From Chrysomallon squamiferum (Eukaryota > Mollusca > Gastropoda > Neomphalida > Peltospiridae): a stretch of 64,000 nucleotides of DNA. This document shows positions 26,201 through 37,413 of this stretch, in pieces. Made by a program: the position numbers and the translations under genes. Each line of letters starts with the position of its first letter. The stretch's first letter is position 1. The stretch lies in the NCBI GenBank assembly GCA_012295275.1, contig CM022671.1, positions 15,488,956-15,552,955 of the forward strand, in the 5' to 3' direction. The notes below the pieces were generated by a model, which was not told where the DNA came from, searched no databases, and worked only from the letters and a program-made list of their open reading frames with translations.

Positions 26201-27221
26201 TGAACAAATCTTTGATTGGCATCTATTATGAATAACATTGAAAAGAAACATAAATAGCCACTTATGTATACACAGACCTTTACAATATGAAATGGAGTTT
26301 TTGCCTTTTTCGCATTTAAGTCCCAGTGTGAACTACCAAAACGAAAATGAAAACAAAAGGTAATTAAAATAAAATAAGCTCTAATAATTTCTAAATGGTT
26401 TATATATTTCACTACATATTTATACCTCTCAATCCATGTGGGTCAAAGCTCTAAGCTACTTGAAGCTGAACTATATTTTTAGATAAATACTGGAAAAATC
26501 ACATTTTTTTCCCTCTCATTCTAATTTATATTCCTCTACCTTATCTGGATTACAGTTTTCCTTGTCTTGTTCAGAAGTAGGAGAAGGTTCTTGTCCCTGG
26601 TCTAGATCCGCCTCTCTGTCACTGAAGGTCTTGTTGTTAACTTCGTTATCGATCAGAGGACTCTCATCTGCAATATAAAGTTTTCTGTCAATATCACAAT
26701 ATTGCATGACAGAAAAAAAAAAAAAAATATTATACATGTCTATATAATTCTGCGATCACTGAACTTAATTAAATAATGGCCAACGCAGACTTACAATCAA
26801 CTGAAACATTATTTCCAGTATCTTCTTTTTCAGTTGGTGCCTCGTGGTCATCATCAACAGAAAAAACTGCTTCTTGACCATGCTGCTTTAGATGTTTTTG
26901 TAAAGATTTTCGAAGACTTTTCGCCTCTTTCTTGGCGGAGTCAGTGCCGTCATAGCGACTTATTCTGTTCAGAGCTCTCTCGCATTTACCGCATAGGTTC
27001 ACGGATGCATAGTCTTCACGTACTTCGACTTTTAGAATCTTGGTGAAGAGCTTTCGAGTTTCCTCTGCAGAATCCTGGGTCAGCAACAGGAAACTTCGAC
27101 CATCTACCCTGAGATTGACTCCGCATACGAGGCACCAAGGATCAGCCCCATTCTGCTGTTTGCCTCGTTTTTCGACCGACGTCTGTTTTAGGTAAACACC
27201 TTTGCTTCCCTTTTTCATCAT
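22055..27221 (-). CDS. Unrecognised protein with N-terminal CxxC/CxxC zinc-binding domain and C-terminal CaaX box, 4-exon model
   Basis: Exons on the minus strand: 27221-26795 (donor GTAAGT), 26667-26540 (donor GTAGAG), 26222-25854 (donor GTAGTG) and 22282-22055. Phases 1, 0 and 0 agree and give 383 residues. Exon 1 has C30-x2-C33 and C77-x2-C80 separated by 43 residues, with a helical RKSLQKHLKQ segment after it. That layout resembles the ZAD-type treble-clef zinc domain. Exon 2 is acidic. Exon 3 starts with a Lys-rich MPIKDLFKNTRKKKEKKDKK stretch, then GWLRPGTLAALAQTVP and alternating Pro-Glu/Lys repeats. Exon 4 is Glu/Lys-rich and ends in GMLCCTIL: a CaaX box whose final Leu predicts geranylgeranylation, with a neighbouring Cys available for palmitoylation. 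I do not recognise the family. Exon 1 plus 2 may instead end at the in-frame stop 26516-26518, and exon 3 begins with an ATG just after its acceptor, so two transcripts or two genes are possible. Confidence 0.55.
23202..23282. repeat. (TC)n microsatellite in the CaaX-gene intron
   Basis: Roughly 80 bases of pure TC repeat, then a GTGT/TATA run to about 23336. Ser-Leu and Arg-Glu frames across it are artefacts. Confidence 0.95.
23806..23876. repeat. 71-bp near-perfect palindrome containing CRE cores
   Basis: The left arm 23806-23840 and right arm 23842-23876 are each 35 bases. They are reverse complements with one mismatch and a one-base centre at 23841. Each arm starts or ends with GGCCAGCTG and contains GTGACGTCAC, a full cAMP-response-element core. 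A further GTGACGTCAC lies just upstream at about 23755-23764. It could be a small foldback transposon or a head-to-head duplicated regulatory element. It lies in the last intron of the CaaX gene. Confidence 0.9.
24653..25247 (+). mobile_element. Pogo/Tigger-like DNA transposon fossil, internally deleted
   Basis: The ends are inverted repeats: the left end reads GTGCTACCTCGACTTACGAG and the reverse complement of the right end reads GTGTTACCTTGACTTACGAG, with two mismatches over 20. TA dinucleotides flank both ends, as expected for pogo/Tc1-mariner target sites. The internal frame at about 24851-25024 encodes KKKRMMSIELKLEFKEKHER followed by GVHVGDL, which resembles the N-terminal helix-turn-helix (CENP-B-type) of Tigger transposases. 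The DDE domain is absent, so the copy is non-autonomous. It lies in the last intron of the CaaX gene. Confidence 0.72.
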
Positions 27222-27754
27222 TTGGTTTTGGAAATGTATTCTGGAGCGGCGGCTTCGTGCAAATAAACAAGTTTGCTATGTTAGCACTTCATGCTGTACA
27301 CCATATGTTGCAACGATTTCTTGTGAAGCGAAACAAAGCAACAACTTTATTACAATGATACAGTCATTCCATGTTCAGAAATATCTAGCTGAATCAATAT
27401 GAGCTAGAATAACATGTAGATATCAATTTATTTCAGAAATGACAGTGTGGGGTCTCTCACCAAACGAATGCAGCGTAGGTGACAGTGTTTACATTTTATC
27501 TTTATCTTAAAGTTCAAGGTTACGTGGAGAAACGTATTATTTTTATGTTGTAGGCTGTGATGAAAGCGATTTAATGAATAAGAAAATGAAACATTCTAAT
27601 TTGGTAGTTTAAGTGTTTTAATTACAGGGAGATATGATGAAATAGTCTAAATATATTCAGTATGTTTTATTTGACGTATTTCAAATTTTATTTAATCAAG
27701 AACTATATCAAATAAAGAGACAAATTTTAAAAATCTGCCCTATTTTTCCAGTCC

Positions 27755-27842
27755 TGACGTCATTGCGTACTGGACAAATATGTTAATGTCAGCAAAAAAA
27801 CAAACATAAAAAAACCTTTCTGCCATATACGCAATGACGTCA
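27755..27842. promoter_or_regulatory. Inverted pair of CRE-type boxes upstream of the CaaX gene
   Basis: TGACGTCATTGCGTA at 27755-27769 and its exact reverse complement TACGCAATGACGTCA at 27828-27842 are separated by 58 bases, about 0.55 kb upstream of the gene's ATG at 27221. TGACGTCA is the CREB/ATF core. The extended 15-base identity also suits a small inverted-repeat element. Regulatory function is inferred. Confidence 0.5.
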
Positions 27843-29105
27843 CGACGCTAGTTTTAAATCGGGTAAAATGTCGGAAAATTCAGAAGCTGTATATCAGTAT
27901 TATTTTTTACTGCTGTGTTTGTTATGAAAAATAATAACTTGCCCAAAACAATAATTTGGAAGTGTAAATATAATTTTATTTCATATATTATTTGTACTGC
28001 CATAGGCACCCTTTAAAGTGTTATATTGCTAAAATCAGAATAAAATAATATATAAAATTACATATATAAAATGTTTCATTTAACTGAATACATATAGCGA
28101 TATGTATCCTGTAAATGCCAGTTAAGATATAAAGTTTCAGAAAATGGAGACGGCTGGTTTTTCCTCTTATATTATCACATCATATTTTGTAAAGCTATTT
28201 TCACAGATTTCAGCTTGAATGCCGAATTAAGGTTTCTCTTTTTTTTTCTCTAACTAATATGCGTTTCAATACACTATTATACCTGTAATGTATTTCCCTG
28301 AAAATGCTTAACTCTGATTCCACATCTCAGCATGTCACATTGAACAAACTTCAGAGGTCGTTGAAAATGAATACATTCCAAAGGCAACTTGCACGCAATT
28401 GAATAATGAATGTATTAAGCGACATTAACATAATTGCCACACAGCAGTCAAATGACAACATTTACATGCTGATAATAATAATATAAAAATTACAGTCGTA
28501 AATATTAATGTCATTAAGAAGCAAAGAAATTCATATTTGTATTAATAGTAATAATAACAACAACAACAACAACAACAATAATAATACGATGATGATAATA
28601 TTATGAAGCAAAAATAGTGATAATTATTAGTTTTAATTATTATGACTAGAATTTAAAGTAATTTATGATTTTAAATATCTGAACAATACATGGAAAGAAG
28701 GCGGCTTGGATCAATTCTGAATAACACACAGATACACACACACACACACACACACACATACACACACACACACGCACACATTCACACACTCGGCCAAGTG
28801 AAAAATGCTTTTCCTGTTACCATTCCCACGTAAGTTTATTAAGAATAAAATTCAAACAATTATTGTATAATCAATTTCATTTTAATTGTTACATTACCAT
28901 ATGCCACATTGCAACAATTTATAGATTTTTGTTTATTCTGAGTGAACGAAACGGCCCACAATACCAACAGTAATAATTTCCTTCATTCGAAACAATATGT
29001 AAATTTAGACACAGAGCTTATCAATAATTTATTATCGTTTTAAAGGCTTTCTTCATAGATCATTATTTTTTATTTATTTTATTTAATATGAATAAGCATA
29101 ATTAT

Positions 29106-29106
29106 A

Positions 29107-29200
<94 letters not shown>
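29106..29200. repeat. (TATC)n followed by (TA)n
   Basis: About 13 tetranucleotide units run into about 20 TA units. Confidence 0.95.
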
Positions 29201-29204
<4 letters not shown>

Positions 29205-30429
29205 TGTTAAATTCAGAATACACACACAGATACACATAAAATATGCACAAATATATGCATGATTGAGGTTATTATTTTTGTTCTTGGACTGAAATTTGAT
29301 ATACTTTGTTCTCAGTGACACAAAAATCGTGTTAAAAAAACCCACAATCAATACACACTGAACATAACATGTTTTGTGTTGAATTATATTAACACACGCG
29401 TGATTATTATTCAAATAATAACTATCTTTTCCATGTGTGATAATCCTTCGATAATTCAGTAATGGCGGACCCAAAACGGTAAAAAAAAAAAGACCACTTA
29501 AAGAATTATAATCATCCGGATTCGATGCTCAAAAACGGTCCCGTAGATTTTTTTCTTCTCTTTTACAAATTACAATTTTGCATTATATTTTATCCAGTTA
29601 AAGTAATGTGCACGTTTTGTTCACGAATGATTACAAACCGAACTGAAAATGCTGTTTGGTAAGGGGTAACCATCAACCAAATGTTTTCTCTAAAGGGTAC
29701 AGTCAGAAAAAATAATAAAAATAATAATAATAATAAAATCCTCACAAGATTTATTTGTTTTGCCTTAATTTTGGTTTAATTAGAGTATTTAGATGTTTAT
29801 GTATCTGATGACGAATGTAAATATAGGTGTTATTGTGTTGAACGAGTATGCCCAAATAAACAAATACAATAGTTAAACACACAGATTTATGGTAAAATAA
29901 TTCGTAATGTTTTTAATTTACATGAAGATAAATAAAGAACGTTTTAAAAAATAGATAAAATCTTGAAAAAAAAATGGAAGAGCCCCAAAATTCCATTAAA
30001 CTGAGTTAGAAGATAATAAGACGACAAGGAAAAAATAAATAAAGTAAAATAATAATAAATAAATAAAAAAGAATAAAATCCATATTGAAAGTTTCGAGCA
30101 ATGTACTTCAGTTCTAGTTAATTTGATTTTCTTGTAAAATATATTAGATCAACCTATAAATATATTTGTTATTGGCGTTTTTGTGGGTATTTTATTTCAT
30201 TTCATTATATTTTATTACATTTATAAATTAGTTTTTGTTGTTGTTGTTGTTGTTGTGGTTGATAATGTTGTATTTTTGCTAGCGATATAGCTTCACCTTA
30301 TTAAACCTAACACACACACGTTTAAAAAACAAAACAAAAAAAAAACAACAAAAAACAATTACCATGAAAACTTAATATTCTTTAAATTATAATAAACCGT
30401 AAGCAGTTATATTAAAAACAATAATTTAA

Positions 30430-30430
<1 letters not shown>

Positions 30431-30490
<60 letters not shown>

Positions 30491-30511
30491 GTAATAATAA
30501 TAATAATAATA

Positions 30512-30547
<36 letters not shown>
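30431..30547. repeat. (AAT)n microsatellite
   Basis: About 39 units with two AGT interruptions, the longest trinucleotide tract in the window. Confidence 0.95.
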
Positions 30548-30555
<8 letters not shown>

Positions 30556-32446
30556 TAAGAATTAAAAAAACGTAGCAAGTATAAACAAATAAATAAACAT
30601 TTTAAAACATTTTTCTTCTTACTCAGATATTCATTTCTATGTATGATTTTCTTTTCGTGGGATAATTTTTGTTTTACTTACATTACTTGTCTTGCTATTT
30701 ATCCACTTCATAACGTTACGGCGAAGTCTTCACAAAACCAACAGTTTGTTAATTAAGATAAAACGTTCCAGTAAATTTGTGCACGCACTCGCGTTTATGC
30801 CGCCGATCATTGACAGAATTATTTAGGTCACAACTGAGTTTAAAAGAAAAGGATAATGCAGAAACAAGCTGTTTCCACGCGGTTAAAATACCTAGTTATT
30901 GTTATAAACGCTGCAGTGCGAAATGGCATTATAGTGAGCGGAAAAAAATAAATAAATAAAAATAAGAAACACATAAATATTTACATTTTGCGTTTCGCAA
31001 GGGTGTTGTGTTTTCCATAAAAAATTCCCTAGATTATTGATCTCTTATTAAAAGATTAAAATATTTTTTTTTTTTTAAATGTTTTTGTAAACACAGAAAA
31101 TGTCCATATTAATAATCGTAATCTTGTTAAAAAGGAAAAAAGCAGCAGCAACAACAATAGCAACGACATCAGCATCAACAAAAACAACAACAACAGCAGC
31201 AACAACAACAACAACAACAACAATAATAATAATATTAATTAATTTCTGCATTTCTTAATTTCATCGAATTTTTAATATTTTCTTTTTACAAGGTGAAAGG
31301 ATTACTTGTTTAAAAATACAGAGGACAGCATTTGTGGTATTATAACTATCGATGAGAACCTCACAGGTTATGATGGGCAAAATTTGCTTCGGCAACAAGG
31401 AGACTATAATTTTTCTGTTAGAAGCAAATATCTTTTGTATGTACGATTTCTATAATGATTTCGCGAGAAGGGAATCCCCAATTGGTGTTTTTTTTTTTTT
31501 TTTTAATTACTTCTCGTGAAATGTTTTTAAATTCATCCTTTAACACCAAATCATTCCAGTGCTCTTTTCTTTAAATGATCTTGCTGCTTTTTTTTTTTTT
31601 TGGTTATTATTTAGCCACGTGGCTATGAAATAATTAATGAAACATAGCGAAGTAGTAAAAAAAAGTCTACTTACAAGATTAATGAATGAAATTATTCCTT
31701 TATGACGTAATGACGTAGTAGATAAAAAAATGGATGAAATTTACTAACACGTCTGCTTTATAGCTGATTGTTAACACGAACTGTGGGTGTTTGGTTTTTG
31801 CATTCACCACGTGAACTGACTGGTCAAACAACTCGCTTTTAATCTCGCTGATTTCAGACAAAAATAAAAAGTTAATCAGCCTAATAAATATAACACTCTG
31901 CATAGACGTACCTAATAAAACAACGTTTTATTTAATCAGCGTATTTCTCTAAAACACGAACTGGATATTAAGGTGAAATAAAAGTAATATAACTTGATAA
32001 TGTTTGAATTTTTAAAATTACTGTATTTTATTAATTAAATTAAAAGAAAGTACCACACAGAAAAGTCTAACTTACAGTCTGTTGACAATGCATATAAAAT
32101 GAATAAAACTTAGATTTTCAGTTTTGTTCACAGTCTTAGCGACATACTACACTCAATCTGTCTGCGTAATTTACTTAACCGCTGAATATATAATTATTAC
32201 TCTGACATTCCATATCAACAATTAAATTCTATTCTAGAAGTAAAACAATTATCTTTAGGTAACTAAATGTCAAACACTAACACGGAAATACATCTGGAAT
32301 GTATTATTTCCGAGGAGGGGTTGAAAAGAGACAAAAATAACCGTTAATTTTAATGAACTCATTTTTATTTTAACCTGGTTAAGAACAACCCAGATATTAG
32401 TAGAGAAAATTCGCGCCCGCCAAAGAATGAACAGCGCTTTTCAGTT

Positions 32447-32765
32447 AGAAGAATGGTTCTTTCATTAACACCATCCCAGTAACTAATGGCGAGGTGCTGG
32501 GTGAACGGGAAAAAAACACTGTGAGCTCTGTGAGTAGAATTGATCTCGCAACTATCACGCCTCACCTCTGTACTAAATCCAGTAACAGGAGAGGAAATGT
32601 CACTTCAGTGACAACTGATGGAACGAAAACGAAAGAAAAGATCTCATCAGCTACTAAACATCATCATCATCACCAAAACAGTAATAATCAGAAACAAAAT
32701 ATCGGTACCGAGCCATTTATCTTGAAGTTTGGTACCGGATGTTATCTGGCTTCTTTGGATACAGG
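32447..32765 (+). CDS. Possible plus-strand exon, unrecognised
   Basis: This is an open frame of about 106 codons bounded by an acceptor-like TTTTCAGTTAG and a donor-like CAG/GTTAAT. It is Ser/Thr-rich with a five-His run from CAT repeats and a TEPFILKFGTGCYL segment. Base composition is more balanced than the flanks. No ATG-led start, no family and no partner exon were found. It lies just beyond the 3' end of the minus-strand model at 32949-35426. Confidence 0.2.
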
Positions 32766-32948
32766 TTAATGGGAACGAAGGAAAACTCATCATAAAATAC
32801 TAAGCTTACAATCAACAGTAGCAGAAGCAATAACATCAACAACAACATCACCACCATTATCATTAGCAATAACAAAATCATAATCATAATGCATTAAAAT
32901 ATAGAATGAACAATGTAAAATAAATAATAGCACTGTATTTATACAAAA

Positions 32949-33465
32949 TTAATAAACTTCTAAAGAAGGATCTGTTTCGTCTTTATTAATTCGCTTAAAA
33001 ATTGTTAAAACAGGTGTATAGAATACATTTCTTGCTAGCAAGTTGCTAATGAAAAGCGTGTTGTATACAGGTATTGTATTGGGAGAGGATAATCTGCAGA
33101 ACATACGGCAAAATACTCTCACTTGAACTGGCGTCATGGAAACCAAAACAAAGTAAAGGCGAAATTCAAAAGTAGGCAGTTTTAAAAAATGTATTACTGA
33201 TTTTCTGGGTTTTACGGATTTCTGAAAGACGGATAAATGGTAATAATAATAAAATGTTTAAAAATAAACAAAACAACAACAATAACAGTAATAACAGTAA
33301 TAATAATAGTAAAAGAATTGAGGAATCAGTATCATGAGTAATATCCTACCGTAGTTTTCTTCATGGTTGTGCCATTCTCCAGAACCACTGCGACTTTTTC
33401 CATGCTCCTTTTTAGCATTTTTCTTAATGCGGGCTGCGAAAATAGACAGAGAGATAGATAACTGT

Positions 33466-33516
<51 letters not shown>

Positions 33517-34797
33517 TAAACGATAAAATTATAAAAATTATTTAAAAAGGTAACTCTTTATATTATATTATAATATATAATGAACATAATATTTCAAATA
33601 AATAGCGTTTTTTTCTTTTTCTTTTCTTGTTTGTTTGTTTGGATGTTTTTGTTTTTGAAGTTATTATGTTATTTTAAAAGCTATATTTCTTGAACAGTAA
33701 GTATTAAAATGAAACAAACAATATTAATTCTAAACACCACCCCAATAAAAAACAAACAAAAAAGCCCACGTCCTTAGGAATCTCTGAAAAACGCCAGATT
33801 TAAAATCGTGAGCTTAAGGATATACTGTCTATCAAGTGCAACAAACACTGTTTTTCAAATGATAAATCCTCTTTTATAGAACACGATATTTCCCGCATAG
33901 TTACATTACTGCATTATATCGGTCTGAAATAAATAATAACGTTTTTTCGCTCCGAACATTCTAAAAGCATGTTACATTTTTATCTGAAACCTTTCAAATG
34001 TTTTTTATTTTTTATTTATTTTTTGGTTTCTTTGTTGGTTTTTTTTTTTTTGAAATTCTTTGATGATAGGACAAATATTTCAACCGGTAGAGCTAACAGC
34101 CAAAAGGAAAGCTTTATACTGATTGGACAGTTTCTCGCGTCATGCAGATTAAAAAGCGTAAATCTTGTTATTTGTTTAATTTTGGCAACAAAGAAATTTT
34201 ATCAGTGAGAAAAAGATAAATATTATTTACTTAAAGTTATATATACAATAAAAAAAAATAATAAAAATAAATAAATATAAAATAATCAGAAATAAAAGAA
34301 AAAAAATGAAAAAAAATCTTCAGGTTCATTTCGTAATTTCCTGCTTCATTCTAACCTTGTTCTCACACTTGCATCATACAAGATGACCTCTTTTTCTTCT
34401 TCTTCTTTTTTTTTTTTTTTTTTTAATACAGCGAGTTCGACTCGGTGCCAAGAGTGTGTTTGAGATATTCGCAGTAACAAGCTTCGCTCAACACACGTGT
34501 TAGTTATTTCTGAATGCGCAGTTCCAGCACTCGCTTCACACGGTGCACTGACGCCCTATCACGTTGTTGTTACGCATGCACCGAGCATCATTCTTAACTC
34601 ACCGCTTCTGTTCTTGTTTCTTTTCTTTCTGTTCCTACGTCTGCCTCCGACGACAAGTGCGCCATACTGCTCCTTGTCCGAGAGCAACGCCTTGTTTATG
34701 GCATTCCTGATACTCTCCCCTAAGGGTTGCCGCATGGCACGACCCGGTGAATTTGAAACGAATTTGTCAGAAATGTAACATGGTGTACCTTGAAAAA

Positions 34798-34829
<32 letters not shown>

Positions 34830-34896
34830 AAAAAAAAAGAGAAAAATATTTCCGAATTATTATTTTTAAAATGAAGTTAATAAAATGATGTGTCTG

Positions 34897-34928
<32 letters not shown>

Positions 34929-35426
34929 ATGCATCCATGTGTATGTGTGTGTGTGTGCGTGCGTGAGTGTGTGTTTGTGGGTGAGTGTGTGTGTGTGCGT
35001 GTGCTGGTAAATAACATTCAAATATTAAACGGATGGATGGATATACATGCAAACAAACATGCACCCTCGCACATTAATATATTAGAACTGATGTACAGGA
35101 ATCGTATATCCGTAGTTAATAAAGTTATATAACGTGTATGGAAAAAAAGTAATGATTCACATTTAAGGAATGTGTACATAAATTACATAATATATAATAT
35201 TATTACATATGAATAATAAAAACAGAATGTTTTCAAAATGAAATACGTGAAAAATTAATACAAACTTACGTAAAACTGGTCTTATTATTTTATGAACTAA
35301 ACCTTGACAATAACGATCTTGTAGTAAGCCATGAATAAGAATCTCGTTCATACCTGGGGAACTTTGCCAAATCTCGCAGAATCTCTTTTGTGATTTAGCA
35401 GTTTGCAGACGATTTTGTTTCACACG
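32949..35426 (-). CDS. Unrecognised basic protein, partial 3-4 exon model
   Basis: Minus-strand exons with matching phases: 35426-35270 (acceptor TTTCCAAAG, donor GTAAGT), 34788-34603 (acceptor TTTTCAAG, donor GTGAGT), 33433-33350 (acceptor TTCGCAG, donor GTAGGA) and, less surely, a terminal exon 33127-32949. The first encodes RFCEIWQSSPGMNEILIHGL followed by LQDRYCQGLVHKII. The second encodes PLGESIRNAINKALLSDKEQ followed by a run of Arg/Lys/Asn (RRRNRKKRNKNR). The third is Lys/Ser/Gly-rich. The frame stays open through all three junctions, which is hard to get by chance. Upstream coding exons, if any, were not found. The 5' end lies only about 570 bases from the MUL1 ATG on the other strand, so the two may share a promoter. 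I cannot name the family. Confidence 0.42.
34383..34440. repeat. TTC/T-rich low-complexity tract
   Basis: Pyrimidine-rich run with TTC repeats and an ~18-base T run, within the intron between the second and third exons of the unrecognised minus-strand gene. Confidence 0.8.
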
Positions 35427-35631
35427 CTTTGGAAACAATGAAGGAAGGACGTAATGGTTTATTTGATTAAAATATAACTATTAACAGCAAGGGTTCTTTT
35501 AAATGCACTTTCTCAATAACATGAAAGCACATACGACAACTTTAACTGACTAGTCACGATACATTGGTCAAGTCAACAGTGTGTCAGTGTGTACGTCGGG
35601 TGCGTGTATGTTTTACAGAGGTTTAGTGTAT

Positions 35632-35632
<1 letters not shown>

Positions 35633-35671
<39 letters not shown>
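35633..35671. repeat. (CA)n microsatellite
   Basis: About 19 units between MUL1 and the divergent unrecognised gene. Confidence 0.95.
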
Positions 35672-35673
<2 letters not shown>

Positions 35674-35993
35674 CAATTTCGTATTCCGGATTCAATATAA
35701 AATTACAAATAGAAAATACATCAACCTTCAAAAGTGATGGAATAGATTTACATTTTATTTTTATCAAATATAATTAGCTATAAAATATAATTATTAGATA
35801 ATAAAAGCTGTGTATTTTATTACCCAAAATTTAATACGGACCCAATTTGTTTCTGTCAGGAATTTAGAAATTTAAATATCCCATTTCCGTATTTTTGCTA
35901 AGTTTAAATTTACTTTTATCGGAGACGGTACTTTCGTATCTATGTTTGTCCTTGTCTTTTATTATTTATTTGGTTTTATAGGTGTCGTCAGCA

Positions 35994-36964
35994 ATGGACA
36001 CGAAAGAAACACTTGTTGGTGTTGCACTCAGTTTCTCGAGTCTCCTGTTTACAATTTTTTACAAATTATATAAAAACAGAAATGCCACTGCAGATCAGAT
36101 TAAGGCAAGTTTTATAAGTAACAATACGAATATTAGAAGCTAGATTCTAGAGGCCTGTTTGGGGAAACATACATATATATATATATATATATATGAAACT
36201 CGTTAATGTGGATTCCTTATTTCTGCCCACTAAAACTTGATTAGTTTTTAAAAAGTATGGTGAACGACTAAAATGTATATGTGTGTGGGAGAGACCCTGC
36301 TTTGATTTGTAATGAAATTAACAAATTTGATGGCAGTTTGATACATAAATTGTAACAATGTTTGGCTTAAAAATAGAACTTCCTAAGATTTGTAAAATGT
36401 TATTTGCAGAATTTGGTTGTTCCTAAAATCATTATTACAAAGAAACATTTTATTATTAATATCATTCATACTCAGAGTTGCAGAATAGACGAACCATTTA
36501 TCTTTTCAGCTTTGCATCCTCTTTTTATACTACAAATTTGTTATCTGCCATATTATATATATATATATATATATATAATAATTAATGAAAATACCCATAT
36601 TTCTGAAAAATGCAACTAAAAATAAATAAAACTAAATTTCTGAAAGCCAAAAATATTATTTGAAAATAAATATATATATATGTATATATTATGTATGTAT
36701 ATATGTATTTATGTATGTATATATTTGAAAGAAACTTTGTTTCAATGATACATATGTTAACAATTTATTGTGGATATATAATAATAGTTACCCTTATATT
36801 ATAATAGCCCAGGTTGATAAATGTATCTAAATGTCACCTATGTTACCTCATAACTACCTACCTACCTATCTCTCTATCTATCTACCTGTCTATCTTTCTG
36901 TCTATCTATCTATATTTAATTATCTATACATGCATACATACATACATACATACATACATACATA

Positions 36965-36995
<31 letters not shown>

Positions 36996-37370
36996 TAATT
37001 TAGTCAGCAAAGATGCTGCCTATTGATGAAAGCTTGGCTGATGTTCTTGCTGAAGCTGAAGGAAATACTATTCCTTATGCTGTTGTTGAAGGACTTGTGT
37101 CTCCTATCCATCAGACTTTGAAGAGCAAACATGGTGATCATGAGGGTGTTCTGTATCACTGGCAGATTGTGGAACACAAGTCGAAGAGAGTGCAAGGATA
37201 CTGGTATGTTTCCGCTGTTAATTAAGACGTGTCTTCGTATTGTTTAGAATAAAATTAAACAACGTATTTAAAAAAGAAAACAAATAAAACAAATAAAAAC
37301 TATAAAAAGGTCTGTGGATTGTGATTACTTAGGCAATGGTTTAATTTTTCCTAGTTTGATACTGGGTTAG

Positions 37371-37413
<43 letters not shown>

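Larger units (their letters stand above)
27222..32440. other. Intergenic region rich in simple repeats
   Basis: The region contains the presumed promoter of the CaaX gene and many simple repeats: CA (28737-28775), TATC then TA (29106-29200), AAT (30431-30547) and CAA/CAG-type runs (31141-31230). No exon could be supported. A minus-strand frame at 31700-31903 has coding-like composition but no fitting splice sites. Confidence 0.45.

Noticed and set aside
31700-31903. Minus-strand open frame with coding-like composition (about 31740-31860)
   Set aside because: The acceptor ahead of it does not fit the phase of the neighbouring exon model and no donor pairs with it. Kept only as a remote possibility.
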